Position numbers and translations under genes: made by a program. Under the pieces are notes generated by a model that saw nothing but the letters and a program-made list of their open reading frames with translations, was not told where the DNA came from and did no database searches. Shown piece by piece: positions 1-8,659 of a stretch of 64,000 nt of DNA. Every line of letters begins with the position of its first letter. Positions within the stretch are counted from its first letter, which is position 1. This stretch comes from Rhizobium sp. BK251 (GTDB lineage Bacteria; Pseudomonadota; Alphaproteobacteria; Rhizobiales; Rhizobiaceae): assembly GCF_004345245.1 (NCBI RefSeq), contig NZ_SLUQ01000002.1:496001-560000 (forward strand). Reading direction: 5' to 3'.

Positions 1-929
1 TCCTGGATTGCGAAGATGTCGGTCAGGTCGCGATCATAGCGGTCGGCCCAGAGCTGCATTCCGTCCCTGGTGTTGATGAGCTGTGCGCTGATACGGACGC
101 GATTTCCGACTTTTCGAACGTTTCCTTCCAGAATCGTTGCGACGTTGAACCGTTTGCCGACCTCTCCGGCGGTGACAGACTTGCCCTTGTAGGTGAAGAC
201 CGAGTTTCGGGCGACCACCGAGAGACCGGAGACCTGCGACAGGTCGGTGATGATGTCGCCGGTGATGCCGTCGGCGAAGTAGTCCTGCTCGGGATCGCCG
301 CCCAGACAGCTGAATGGGAGCACCGCGATCGATGGTTTTTCGCGTACGGAACACTCAGGAGCGGTCGCCTCGGCTGCCGTGGCGTGAGTTGCCGCAGGAG
401 GCCCAAGCACGACGTGATAGACCCGAACCGGACGCGAGATGTTCCTCAGGGTCTGTTCGCCGGCGTCCTCGAAAACGATGTCCAGCCGGTTGCCGACATG
501 CTCGCGAACCGACGCTGAGACGGAAATGCCCCCGGGACTGGCGATACTTTCCAGACGCGCAGCTACATTTACGCCGTCGCCGTAGATGTCGTTCCCGTCA
601 ACAATGATATCGCCGACGTTGATGCCCATTCGGAACTCGATCCGCCGTTTCTCCGGCACGCCGGCATTGCGCTCCCGCATCCTGTTTTGAATCTCGGCAG
701 CGCAGGCGACCGCATTGACCACGCTCGTAAACTCTACCAGCATGCCGTCTCCGATCAGCTTGACAATGCGGCCCTGGTGCTCGGAGATCCTGGCGTCGAC
801 CAATTCGGCGCGATGGGCTTTGAGCGCAGCCAACGTAGCAGCCTCGTCAACGCCCATGAGACGGCTGTAACCGACCACATCGATTGCCAGGATCGCAGAA
901 AGCCGCCGTTGGACGCGTTCCTCGGCCAT
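1..929 (-). CDS. Class III adenylate/guanylate cyclase with TolB-like region, C-terminus cut off by the window edge
   Basis: Cytoplasmic nucleotide cyclase that makes cAMP (or cGMP) from ATP/GTP. The reading frame opens at an ATG at 929 and stays open to base 1. The catalytic domain fills about residues 8-185: metal-binding aspartates lie in AIDVVGYSRLM and KLIGDGMLVEF, and the transition-state Asn/Arg pair in GDGVNVAARLE. A TolB-like segment starts near residue 205 (KPSIAVLPFSCLGGDPEQDYFADG). Family members usually continue into TPR repeats, which would lie left of base 1. No DNA-binding domain precedes the cyclase domain. No gene lies between it and the downstream-oriented GNAT gene. The family is clear; the ligand or signal is unknown. 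Confidence 0.88.
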   Translation of the reverse strand, partial: MAEERVQRRLSAILAIDVVGYSRLMGVDEAATLAALKAHRAELVDARISEHQGRIVKLIGDGMLVEFTSVVNAVACAAEIQNRMRERNAGVPEKRRIEFRMGINVGDIIVDGNDIYGDGVNVAARLESIASPGGISVSASVREHVGNRLDIVFEDAGEQTLRNISRPVRVYHVVLGPPAATHATAAEATAPECSVREKPSIAVLPFSCLGGDPEQDYFADGITGDIITDLSQVSGLSVVARNSVFTYKGKSVTAGEVGKRFNVATILEGNVRKVGNRVRISAQLINTRDGMQLWADRYDRDLTDIFAIQ

Positions 930-1100
930 TGGTCTGATTGCTTTCGGAAAAATGCAGGTACCGCAGATTGTACTAGGGCTCTGCAGGGGAGTCCATCGCA
1001 AGGCGAGGACGCCGGGATCGGGGAACAGGTCGAGCTTTGCTGGCGCTCCATCGGGTCATGGCCCGATAGTCGGAAAGGGATTTAGCGGTGATCCAGTAGA

Positions 1101-1709
1101 CTAAAGCGGCTTAATCAGAAGCACCCAGTGCTCTGTATCGGTTTCCCAGCCTTCCTTCACACAGGGGAGGGCTGCGACTTCCTCATAGCCATGTCGCTCG
1201 TATAGTCGTCTTGCGCCTGCATTGTTGCTGGCGACGATGACGCTCATCCGCGGCAGCTTCTCATCCCGGGCTATTTGTTCTGCCAGATCGAGCAGGCGTG
1301 AACCAAGTCCTTGGCCTCGGTACTCGGGATAGCAGGCCAGCACGTTGACATACCAGCTTTCGAGGGCCTTGTTCTCCAGTTCTTGAAGCGGCCGAAACAG
1401 GGCGGGGAAGTCATCGCCAATTGGGTTGGGCTCTGAGCCGATCGGATAGCCAGTCAGACTGGCCACGGCACCGTCGCCAAAGTCCACGACCACGATTTGG
1501 CCTTCGCGCACCCTTTCTATTTGCCGAGCGCGGCCAATCTCCCAGGGATTCTGACCGTCCTTTGCAAGTCCCTCCCAAATGTACAGAGGCATACCCTCAC
1601 CAGCAAAGTTGACGAGGTCAGCCAATTCCTTCGCATCTGCTTCGCTCGCAAATCGTAGCGGTGGCTCAAGCTTGATCATTTGCGTCTCCGGGACGTCCAG
1701 GGCTGACAA
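1101..1709 (-). CDS. GNAT family N-acetyltransferase
   Basis: Transfers an acetyl group from acetyl-CoA to an amine substrate in the cytoplasm; the substrate is not evident. The 202-residue protein carries the acetyl-CoA pyrophosphate-binding motif A as YRGQGLGSRLL near residue 130, followed by the typical ASNNAGARRLYERHGYEEV motif B. It follows an NAD-dependent epimerase on the same strand with only a few bases between them, so the two may be cotranscribed. The start at 1709 gives a normal length for the family; an internal Met at residue 11 is an alternative start. Confidence 0.85.
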   Translation of the reverse strand: MSALDVPETQMIKLEPPLRFASEADAKELADLVNFAGEGMPLYIWEGLAKDGQNPWEIGRARQIERVREGQIVVVDFGDGAVASLTGYPIGSEPNPIGDDFPALFRPLQELENKALESWYVNVLACYPEYRGQGLGSRLLDLAEQIARDEKLPRMSVIVASNNAGARRLYERHGYEEVAALPCVKEGWETDTEHWVLLIKPL

Positions 1710-1714
1710 TTTCT

Positions 1715-2695
1715 CTAGCCGAGAGCGCTTTGCGCAGCGCAGATCCTGTCGATCAGAGCATCGAGTTCACCCCTTGGCGGACGATTTTTGGCGAGGCGCT
1801 GCTTCAGGTGCATGATCGATTCAGCCAGGATTTCATCCAGGCTCTCGGCGCAGGTGAAGTCGCCTGCTACGCGCTTGACCTTCGAATTGTCGAAGATCGC
1901 GCTCCAGGCTTTGTCGCCGATCAGCGGGCCGACCCAATCCGGATTGTATTTGATCAGGGTATCCGTCGGCACATGTACGATCTTGGCCTCTACGCCCAGC
2001 AATCTGGCGATCGTCTTTTGGATATCGTTCCAGATGTGGGCGCGATCGGAGGTGATATGGAAAATCTCGCCAAGCGCCGCCTCCTTGCCGAAAAGGCCGA
2101 CGAAAGGCACTGCGAGATCGACCGAGCGGGTCAGTGTCCAGGGCGTATGCCCATCGCCCGCCACGATAATGGGCTCGCCATCCAGCATGCGTCTGGCCAC
2201 GACGTCGCTGTCGCCCACCATGATGGGCAGGCCAGTGCGAACGGTGTGGCTCGGGCGGACGATCGTCCAGGCCAGATCCTTGCACGTCTTGAGCAACTCC
2301 TCGCAGGCAATCTTCGCCTGGCTGTAGGGCCAGTACGGATTGATCGCGGGTGTCTCCTCGGTAATCACATAGTGGCGAGGCGGCTTTTCATAGACCGAGG
2401 CCGAAGAGATGAAAATGTACTGGCCGCAATTGCCCGTAAACAGCTCGATGTCGCGCGCAATCTGATCAGGCGTGAAGGCGATGAACTGGCATACGACGTC
2501 GTAATTGGCCTTGGCGAGATCCGCATAGGCCGCCGATCCAAGTTCGCCGACGATCGAGGTCACCCCCGCAGGCAACGGGTCGCCTCTCAAGCCGCGGTTG
2601 TAGATGCTGACATGATGACCCTGGGCAACGGCACGCTCGACGCATGGAAAAGAGATTTGGCCGGTTCCGCCAATGAAAAGGACTTTCAAAGCCAT
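1715..2695 (-). CDS. NAD-dependent epimerase/dehydratase (atypical SDR)
   Basis: Extended short-chain dehydrogenase/reductase family enzyme acting on a nucleotide sugar or a related substrate. The N-terminus has the Rossmann glycine motif (VLFIGGTGQIS) and the catalytic Tyr-Lys pair is visible as YSQAK near residue 150. I chose the ATG at 2695 because GAGG lies about nine bases upstream and the Rossmann strand begins immediately. A longer frame to 2734 would only add a non-conserved leader. It lies just upstream of the GNAT gene on the same strand and diverges from the hydroxylase locus. The substrate cannot be told from the sequence. Confidence 0.85.
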   Translation of the reverse strand: MALKVLFIGGTGQISFPCVERAVAQGHHVSIYNRGLRGDPLPAGVTSIVGELGSAAYADLAKANYDVVCQFIAFTPDQIARDIELFTGNCGQYIFISSASVYEKPPRHYVITEETPAINPYWPYSQAKIACEELLKTCKDLAWTIVRPSHTVRTGLPIMVGDSDVVARRMLDGEPIIVAGDGHTPWTLTRSVDLAVPFVGLFGKEAALGEIFHITSDRAHIWNDIQKTIARLLGVEAKIVHVPTDTLIKYNPDWVGPLIGDKAWSAIFDNSKVKRVAGDFTCAESLDEILAESIMHLKQRLAKNRPPRGELDALIDRICAAQSALG

Positions 2696-2871
2696 GTAAG
2701 AAACCTCGGTGTCTAATGGGCGCGATCTATTCACTCTTCATAACGCGAAAGAACCTGATCGTCCTCCCGTAAATCTTGTGTACCCATGATTGTGCCGTGG
2801 GCATACATCTTCTGCCAGTGGAAGGTTCCTTCTGCGAGGGAGCAGCGGCTCGATGCCGTTGCGGACCACGG

Positions 2872-2891
2872 TTTGATCTATTTTGATCAAA
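2872..2891. promoter_or_regulatory. Inverted repeat, candidate operator for the hydroxylase/ferredoxin genes
   Basis: The 354-bp gap between the divergent epimerase (start 2695) and hydroxylase (start 3050) holds no convincing gene. It contains a perfect 7-bp inverted repeat, TTTGATC and GATCAAA, separated by 6 bases (tatttt). The size and symmetry suit a dimeric repressor such as a LacI or GntR protein, but no cognate regulator is adjacent. Regulation is inferred, not shown. Confidence 0.35.
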
Positions 2892-3049
2892 TGAGCTTTC
2901 GGCGCATGGGAGATCTCCTGCTATTTTCGAAGTCAGGAGGAGAGCGGGCGCTTCGAAGGGGCGGTCCGGACGAAGGCGCCCTGGCACTCTCCATTCATCG
3001 GGGAAATAGCGTGGGTTCGAATGCTCTGCATCGACCGAAGGAGAGCGCC

Positions 3050-4084
3050 ATGGACGATCTGAAGTATGGAACGCGCAACAAGCGCGGAGACTGGGCGCCG
3101 AACCAGCCAGTTGCGTACGCGCCGCTTTTTCTGTTTCCGCCGCGGCTGATCGCGGTCCTGAAATGGTTGCCCCACTATTTTCTTCCGTGGAACCTGATCT
3201 TCGCGGCGTCGGCAGTCGCGTACTGGGCATGGGTTATTCCGCCGGTCGAGACAATGCGAACGCTCGGGATCGGCTGGGTCGCCTGGCTCTATGCTGTCAA
3301 TGCAGTCTGCGTGTTTCTCTTCTACGGCGCCTTCGAACTTCATCTCTATGTGCTGAAGCGGCAGGACAATCGCTTCAAGTACAACGGAAAGTTCCCGGCG
3401 GACCAGAAGAGCAAGGCGTTCTGGTTCGAGAGCCAGAACATCGACAACATCCTGCGGACCTTCCTGTCCGGCGTGACGATCTGGACCGCGGTCGAGGTGG
3501 CGATGCTCTGGGCCTACGCCAACGGCTATGCGCCCTGGCTCGGCTTTGCAGAGAACCCGTGGACACTGGCAATCGTTGCCCTCGTCGTGCCGGTTATCCA
3601 CGAATTCCACTTCTTTTGCATTCACAGGCTCATCCACACGCCGCTGCTCTACAAATGGGTACATTCGGTCCACCACAATTCGGTGAATCCTTCGCCATGG
3701 TCATCGCTCTCGATGCATCCGGTCGAGCACCTGCTGTACTTTGGAACGGCCTTCTATCACCTGATTTTGCCGTCCAACCCCGTCATCATGCTCTATCAGC
3801 TTCACTATGCGGGCTTCGGTGCGATCCCCGGCCATGTGGGTTTCGACAAGGTCGAGGTCGGCGAGGACAAGCTGGTCGACAGCCACGCCTATGCTCATTA
3901 CCTGCACCACAAGTATTTCGAGGTGAACTACGGCGACGCGCTGATCCCGCTCGATAAGTGGTTCGGTACGTGGCACGACGGCTCAGCGGAAGGCGAGGCG
4001 CAGATGCAAGAACGCTATCGCAGGCGGAAGGAAAAGCTCGCAGCCCAAAAAGCTCGCGCTGAAGTGCGGGGGGCTGCCGAATGA
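3050..4084 (+). CDS. Sterol desaturase/fatty acid hydroxylase superfamily di-iron membrane protein
   Basis: Integral-membrane non-haem di-iron oxygenase of the FA_hydroxylase type, using O2 and electrons from a ferredoxin to hydroxylate or desaturate a substrate. The histidine clusters are visible: HEFHFFCIHRLIH, then VHSVHHN, then HAYAHYLHHKYFE. Hydrophobic segments fill the N-terminal half. I chose the ATG at 3050 because AAGGAG precedes it and the sequence then starts MDDLKYGTRNKRGDW; a frame opening at 2786 adds an unconserved leader. Its last codons overlap the Rieske ferredoxin gene by 4 bp, so the ferredoxin is very probably its electron donor. A possible role in demethylating a rhizopine-like compound is inference from that partner and the MocB-like gene downstream. 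Confidence 0.87.
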   Translation: MDDLKYGTRNKRGDWAPNQPVAYAPLFLFPPRLIAVLKWLPHYFLPWNLIFAASAVAYWAWVIPPVETMRTLGIGWVAWLYAVNAVCVFLFYGAFELHLYVLKRQDNRFKYNGKFPADQKSKAFWFESQNIDNILRTFLSGVTIWTAVEVAMLWAYANGYAPWLGFAENPWTLAIVALVVPVIHEFHFFCIHRLIHTPLLYKWVHSVHHNSVNPSPWSSLSMHPVEHLLYFGTAFYHLILPSNPVIMLYQLHYAGFGAIPGHVGFDKVEVGEDKLVDSHAYAHYLHHKYFEVNYGDALIPLDKWFGTWHDGSAEGEAQMQERYRRRKEKLAAQKARAEVRGAAE

Positions 4085-4392
4085 CCTGGGTATCGGCCTG
4101 TAAGCTCGATGACATCGAAGAGGAAGGCGCCATTCGCTTCGACCACGGCGGTCGCACTTATGCGATCTACCGGGCGCCGGACGACAGCGTCTACTGCACC
4201 GCGGGCCTTTGCACACACGAGGCGGTCCATCTCGCGGAGGGATTGGTCATGGATTTCGAAGTGGAGTGTCCCAAGCATTCCGGCGCCTACGACTACCGCA
4301 CGGGCGAGGCGCTCAGGCTCCCCGCTTGTGAGAATCTGAAGACCTATCCGGCCGAAGTGATCGACGGAGAAGTCCGCGTCGCCCTCGGCTAG
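4081..4392 (+). CDS. MocE-like Rieske-type [2Fe-2S] ferredoxin
   Basis: Small soluble electron-transfer protein of 103 residues. Both Rieske ligand pairs are present: C-T-H in the CTHEAVHL motif and C-P-K-H in the CPKHSGAYD motif, holding a [2Fe-2S] cluster by two Cys and two His. The length and motifs match MocE of the rhizopine catabolism (moc) cluster of rhizobia, where a ferredoxin serves an oxygenase. The gene starts inside the end of the hydroxylase gene (ATGA overlap). No ferredoxin reductase (MocF type) is adjacent, so the reductant must come from elsewhere. Confidence 0.88.
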   Translation: MTWVSACKLDDIEEEGAIRFDHGGRTYAIYRAPDDSVYCTAGLCTHEAVHLAEGLVMDFEVECPKHSGAYDYRTGEALRLPACENLKTYPAEVIDGEVRVALG

Positions 4393-4468
4393 GGCAACGC
4401 AGCAGCAGCGGGCCAGGAGGGCCTCCGGAATGCGAGCGGGTGGACCGGCACCCATTTGGGAGGATGAC

Positions 4469-5413
4469 ATGAGATCTCTGTGCCTGGCGGCCGTTGCGGC
4501 CGCCTTGATGGGAAGTGCTGCCTCGGCCGCGACAATCGGCGTATCGATGCAGAGTTTCGACAACAATTTCCAGACGCTGCTTCGCGAGGGGCTCAGCGCC
4601 AGAGCGTCCGAGATGGATGGCGTCACCCTCCAGATCGAGGATGCGCAGACCGACGTCTCCAAGCAACTCAATCAGGTCAACAACTTCATCGCGGCCGGTG
4701 TCGACGCAATCATCGTGACACTCGCAGATACGTCGGCGGCTCCCGGCATTACCGAGGCGGCGGAGCGGGCAGGAATTCCACTCGTCTATCTCAATCTCGA
4801 ACCGGACAACATCGCCCAACTGCCCAAGAACGAGGCCTATGTCGGTTCGAAGGAGACCGACTCCGGCAGGCTTGGCGCCGAGGCGGCCTGCGCGCTGTTG
4901 AAGGAAAAGGGAAATGCCGGTGATGCGCAGGCGTATATCCTGATGGGCGACCTGGCTCATCAGGCGTCGCGCGATCGCACCTCGTCCGTCAAGGAGACGC
5001 TGGCGGCAGGCGACTGCAAGGGCGTGACCATCGCCGACGAACAGTCGGCGGCGTGGACGCGCACGAACGCGATGGATCTCACCACAAACTGGATCACGGC
5101 CGGTCGCCCGATCGATGTGGTATTCGCCAACAACGACGAAATGGCGATCGGGGCAATCCAGGCGCTTAAAGCTGCAGGCGTATCGATGGGCGATGTGACC
5201 GTTGTCGGCATCGATGCGACGCAGGATGCCCTTGCCTCGATGGCGGCGGGTGATCTGGATGTGACGGTATTCCAGAACGCCAAGGGGCAGTCGGCCAATG
5301 CCGTCGATGCCGCCGTCGCGCTGGCGCAGGGCAAGAGCGTCGAAAAGGAAGTCTGGGTGCCTTTCGAACTCGTCACGCCCAAGAACATGACCGAGTACGC
5401 ACACCAGAACTGA
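4469..5413 (+). CDS. Periplasmic sugar/rhizopine-type substrate-binding protein (MocB/RbsB-like)
   Basis: Type I periplasmic binding protein of the ribose/inositol/rhizopine class. The 314-residue precursor has a signal peptide (MRSLCLAAVAAALMGSAASA) and a mature start TIGVSMQSFDNNF typical of the family, with FANNDEMAIGAIQAL and VVGIDATQDAL in the second lobe. The ATG at 4469 is preceded by GGGAGGA; a longer frame from 4430 would bury the signal peptide. No ABC permease or ATPase gene follows, and a terminator does. It must therefore share another transporter or be an orphan receptor. Similarity to the rhizopine-binding protein MocB is inferred from the ferredoxin context. Confidence 0.85.
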   Translation: MRSLCLAAVAAALMGSAASAATIGVSMQSFDNNFQTLLREGLSARASEMDGVTLQIEDAQTDVSKQLNQVNNFIAAGVDAIIVTLADTSAAPGITEAAERAGIPLVYLNLEPDNIAQLPKNEAYVGSKETDSGRLGAEAACALLKEKGNAGDAQAYILMGDLAHQASRDRTSSVKETLAAGDCKGVTIADEQSAAWTRTNAMDLTTNWITAGRPIDVVFANNDEMAIGAIQALKAAGVSMGDVTVVGIDATQDALASMAAGDLDVTVFQNAKGQSANAVDAAVALAQGKSVEKEVWVPFELVTPKNMTEYAHQN

Positions 5414-5475
5414 TCCTCCCAGACAGCCCTCACGCCGCGTGAAGCGGGGCAACGACGAAGTACAGGCGGAAAAAG

Positions 5476-5509
5476 AAAAGCCCGGCTGCGGAAACGCGAC
5501 CGGGCTTTT
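5476..5509. terminator. Bidirectional rho-independent terminator
   Basis: A 10-bp perfect stem AAAAGCCCGG / CCGGGCTTTT with a 14-base loop, giving a T-run on either strand. It lies between the convergent MocB-like gene and the amino-acid-binding protein gene and can end both transcripts. Confidence 0.85.
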
Positions 5510-5526
5510 CTGGAGGGATCAGGCGG

Positions 5527-6384
5527 TCACTTGGGGGTGACGTCGAAGCCGAACCACTTTTCGGAGAGGGTCTTGATGGTGCCGTCGGCCTTGGCGGCGG
5601 CGATTGCGTCGTTGAACATCGCCTTCAGTTCGGTGTCGTCCTTGCGCAGGCCGACCGAGCTGCCGCGGCCGAGGAAGCCGCCCTGGAAGCGCGGGCCAGT
5701 CGTCGCCATGTCTTCGTTGCCCGGCTTCTGCGAAGCGGTCGTGAGGTAAGCCATGGATGCCATGACGAGGTCGACGCGGCCCGACTTCAGGTCGAGGTCG
5801 TGCTCTTCAGTCGTCTTGTACTCGCGAACGTCAACGACGCCCTTGAGATACTTGTCGACGAAAGCGGCGGCCGTCGAAGCGGTCTGGACGCCGATCGTCT
5901 TGCCCTGGAGCGCAGGCTTGATCTTGTCGATCTCGGAGATCGCGCCGGGTTCATCACTGGCGAGCGAGAAGACCTGGCCCTTTTCCGGCAGGTTGGCGAG
6001 ATCACCCGACTTGGACGTGGCAAATGCCTGGCCGGTGGACCCGTAGGAATCGCTGAAGGCGATGACTTCCTCGCGCTTTGCCGTCGCGGACATGCCGGAG
6101 ATGATGGCGTCGAACTTGCCGGCATTGAGCGCCGGGATCATGCCGTCGAAGTTCTGGACGACAACCTTGCACTCCACCTTCATATGGTCGCAGAGATATT
6201 TCGTCAGCTCGATCTCGTAGCCGTCGAGCGTGCCGTCCGGCTTGGTGAAGTTGTAGGGCTTGAACGCGCCTTCGGTGGCGATCGTAACCGTCGTCCACTT
6301 CTTGCCTTCCGCATGTGCGGTGGTTGCTGCAGCAAGCAGAGCAGTGGCGGACATTGCCGTCAGGATGCTCGAGAAAAATTTCAT
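5527..6384 (-). CDS. Polar amino acid ABC transporter substrate-binding protein
   Basis: Periplasmic family 3 solute-binding protein (His/Arg/ornithine/octopine class). The 285-residue precursor has a clear signal peptide ending at ATTAHAEG. The mature protein shows the family hallmarks ATEGAFKPYNF and GYEIELTKYLCDHM, then FDGMIPALNAGKFDAIISGMSAT. It is the last gene of a five-gene minus-strand run starting at the amidohydrolase (10107), and a bidirectional terminator follows. The ligand is probably the amino-acid derivative that the cotranscribed amidohydrolase cleaves, or its product; this is inference. Confidence 0.92.
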   Translation of the reverse strand: MKFFSSILTAMSATALLAAATTAHAEGKKWTTVTIATEGAFKPYNFTKPDGTLDGYEIELTKYLCDHMKVECKVVVQNFDGMIPALNAGKFDAIISGMSATAKREEVIAFSDSYGSTGQAFATSKSGDLANLPEKGQVFSLASDEPGAISEIDKIKPALQGKTIGVQTASTAAAFVDKYLKGVVDVREYKTTEEHDLDLKSGRVDLVMASMAYLTTASQKPGNEDMATTGPRFQGGFLGRGSSVGLRKDDTELKAMFNDAIAAAKADGTIKTLSEKWFGFDVTPK

Positions 6385-6420
6385 TGTAGGCTCCCCTTTT
6401 CTTGGTTTGGGCTGAAGTGA

Positions 6421-7203
6421 TTATTTGCTGATGAACTGCCGGAAGCGCTCCGACGTCGAATTGGCAAAGAGGTCCTGCGGCTTGCCGTCTGCCTCGACGA
6501 CGCCCTGGTGCAGGAAGACGACGCGGCTGGAGACGTCGCGCGCAAATCCCATCTCGTGCGTGACGACCAGCATGGTGCGGCCCTCCTCGGCAAGTGCGCG
6601 CATGACGCGGAGAACCTCGCCGACAAGCTCCGGATCGAGCGCCGATGTCGGCTCGTCGAACAGCATCACCCTCGGCCGCATCGCCAGCGCACGGGCGATC
6701 GCCGCGCGCTGCTGCTGGCCGCCGGACAGGTGGGCGGGATAGAAGTTGCGTTTCTCGGCGATGCCGACCTTGGCAAGCAGCGCTTCGGCCTCTTCGATGC
6801 ATTCGGCGCGGTTGCGTCCCTGCACATGCACCGGTGCCTCGATGACGTTCTCCAGAACCGTCTTGTGGGACCAGAGATTGAAGCTCTGGAACACCATGCC
6901 GAGCTGGGAGCGGATGCGATCGACCTGCTTGCGGTCGGCCGGGCGGCTGCCGTTCCTGCCGTCCGACACCATGCGAATGGTTTCGCCGCCAACTGTGACT
7001 TCGCCGGAATTCGGCGTTTCCAGCAGATTGATGCAGCGCAGGAACGTCGACTTGCCGGAGCCGGACGAGCCAAGGATCGAAACGACATCGCCCTCATGCG
7101 CATCGAGCGAGATGCCCTTCAGCACCTCGACCGGCCCGAAGCTCTTGTGGAGATCCTTGACGCTGAGCGCGATCGGGGAAGGGGAGGCGTTCGCCGCAAT
7201 CAT
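6421..7203 (-). CDS. Polar amino acid ABC transporter ATP-binding protein (HisP/OccP type)
   Basis: Cytoplasmic ATPase that drives the adjacent amino-acid importer. Walker A is GSSGSGKST, the Q-loop is GMVFQSFNLWSH, the ABC signature LSGGQQQRAAIARAL, Walker B VMLFDEPTSALDPE and the switch histidine is in VVTHEMGFA. At 260 residues it has the short form without a regulatory domain that is typical of the HisP class. Its start overlaps the stop of the upstream permease gene (ATGA). Confidence 0.93.
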   Translation of the reverse strand: MIAANASPSPIALSVKDLHKSFGPVEVLKGISLDAHEGDVVSILGSSGSGKSTFLRCINLLETPNSGEVTVGGETIRMVSDGRNGSRPADRKQVDRIRSQLGMVFQSFNLWSHKTVLENVIEAPVHVQGRNRAECIEEAEALLAKVGIAEKRNFYPAHLSGGQQQRAAIARALAMRPRVMLFDEPTSALDPELVGEVLRVMRALAEEGRTMLVVTHEMGFARDVSSRVVFLHQGVVEADGKPQDLFANSTSERFRQFISK

Positions 7204-7940
7204 CGGGCGTCTCCTTCAAGTGCTGCAGCGGCCGGGGCCGCCGAATAATGGGGAACGGGCTGGCGCAGATGCGGGCTCAGCCAATATTCGACGAGATGGA
7301 CGAGGCGCGTCAGCAGGAAATTGATCGCGAGATAGATCGCACCGGCCACGATGAAGACCTCGATCGCGCGGTATGTCTCCGAGATGATCCGTGCTGCAAC
7401 GCCCGTTACTTCCATCAGGGTGATGATCGAGGCAAGCGATGTCGCCTTGACCATCGAGATCATCTCGTTGCTGTATCCGGGCAGCGCCTGGCGGATTGCC
7501 AGGGGCAGGACGATGCGGCGGAACTGCATGAGGCGCGGCATACCGCAGGCGCGGGCCGCCTCGACCTGACCGAAAGGCACGGAGAGCAGCCCGCCGCGGA
7601 TGATCTCGCTGGCATAGGCGGCCGTATTCATCGTCAGTGCAAGCACGGCACACCAATAGGGCTCGCGCAGGAGCGGCCAGAGGAAACTGTGGCGGATCGC
7701 GGGGAACTGGCCGAGACCGTAGTAGATCAGGAATATCTGGACGAGCAGCGGCGTGCCGCGGAAGACGAAGACGTAGGTGCGCGCTAACCATTCGAGCACG
7801 AAGATGCCGGAGAGCCGGGAAAGGGCGATGGCCAGGGCGAGGACCGCGCCGAGCGCGATGGAGGTCGCGGCGAGCTCCAGCGTCAGCGGGATCGCCGAGA
7901 TGAGACTGGCGAATGTCTCGAGCAGAAATTGCCAATCCAT
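7200..7940 (-). CDS. Polar amino acid ABC transporter permease (HisM-like)
   Basis: Inner-membrane subunit of the amino-acid importer, 246 residues with about five hydrophobic segments. The coupling (EAA) loop is recognisable as EAARACGMPRLMQFRRIVLPLAIRQ-type sequence in two pieces (VEAARACGMPRLMQFR and IVLPLAIRQALPGY). Start and stop overlap the neighbouring transporter genes by a few bases, showing translational coupling. Confidence 0.91.
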   Translation of the reverse strand: MDWQFLLETFASLISAIPLTLELAATSIALGAVLALAIALSRLSGIFVLEWLARTYVFVFRGTPLLVQIFLIYYGLGQFPAIRHSFLWPLLREPYWCAVLALTMNTAAYASEIIRGGLLSVPFGQVEAARACGMPRLMQFRRIVLPLAIRQALPGYSNEMISMVKATSLASIITLMEVTGVAARIISETYRAIEVFIVAGAIYLAINFLLTRLVHLVEYWLSPHLRQPVPHYSAAPAAAALEGDAR

Positions 7941-8659
7941 CAGCCCCTCCTCACGCCACGGGAGAAGTGGCGTTCCGCACGCCGCAGAAAGAGCCCGGAT
8001 CCGGTCGAGATGACGAGGTAGATGGCCCCGGCGATCAGATAGAAATCAAAGGGCAATCCGGTCGAACCTGCCGCGACCTGGGTCTGGCGCAGCAGCTCGG
8101 CGACGCCGGTGATCGATACGAGGGCCGATTCCTTGAGCACGACCTGCCAGACGTTTCCGAGACCCGGCAAGGCATGGCGAAGCGTCAGCGGTGCGATGAT
8201 CCGGCGGAACCGCAGAGAGCGCCCCATGCCGCAAGCGATCGCGGCCTCGATCTCGCCGGCATGGACCGCCTTGAAGGCGCCGCGGAAGACCTCGGTGAAC
8301 TGCGCGCCAGACGTCACGCCAACGGCAAGCGATCCGGCGAGAAACCCGGGAAAGCCGACGAAGCCCTCGGCACCGAAGAGCCTGCCCACGGCGGTCACCA
8401 CCGCGCTGCCGCCGAAATAGAAGAGATAGATCACCAGCAGGTCGGGAATACCGCGCAGGACCGTCGTGTAGGCGTCTGCCGCGATGCGCAGCGCCCGTCC
8501 GCCGGAGATCTTGGCCCAGGCTCCGAAAGAGCCGATCACGGCACCGATCGAATAGCCGGCAAGAGCGATCAGAACCGTCATCCACGCGCCGGCAAGCAGC
8601 GCCTTGCCCCAACCATCGGGGCCGAAGCTTACAAGCTCGAGGATGCCGGGCTGGTTCAT
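7940..8659 (-). CDS. Polar amino acid ABC transporter permease (HisQ-like)
   Basis: Second membrane subunit of the same importer, 239 residues. The EAA loop is IEAAIACGMGRSLRFRR followed by IIAPLTLRHALPGLGN, and VLRGIPDLLVIYLFYFG near residue 90 is typical of the HisQ/GlnP class. It starts within the last codons of the amidohydrolase gene (ATGA), so hydrolase and transporter form one transcription unit. Confidence 0.91.
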   Translation of the reverse strand: MNQPGILELVSFGPDGWGKALLAGAWMTVLIALAGYSIGAVIGSFGAWAKISGGRALRIAADAYTTVLRGIPDLLVIYLFYFGGSAVVTAVGRLFGAEGFVGFPGFLAGSLAVGVTSGAQFTEVFRGAFKAVHAGEIEAAIACGMGRSLRFRRIIAPLTLRHALPGLGNVWQVVLKESALVSITGVAELLRQTQVAAGSTGLPFDFYLIAGAIYLVISTGSGLFLRRAERHFSRGVRRG

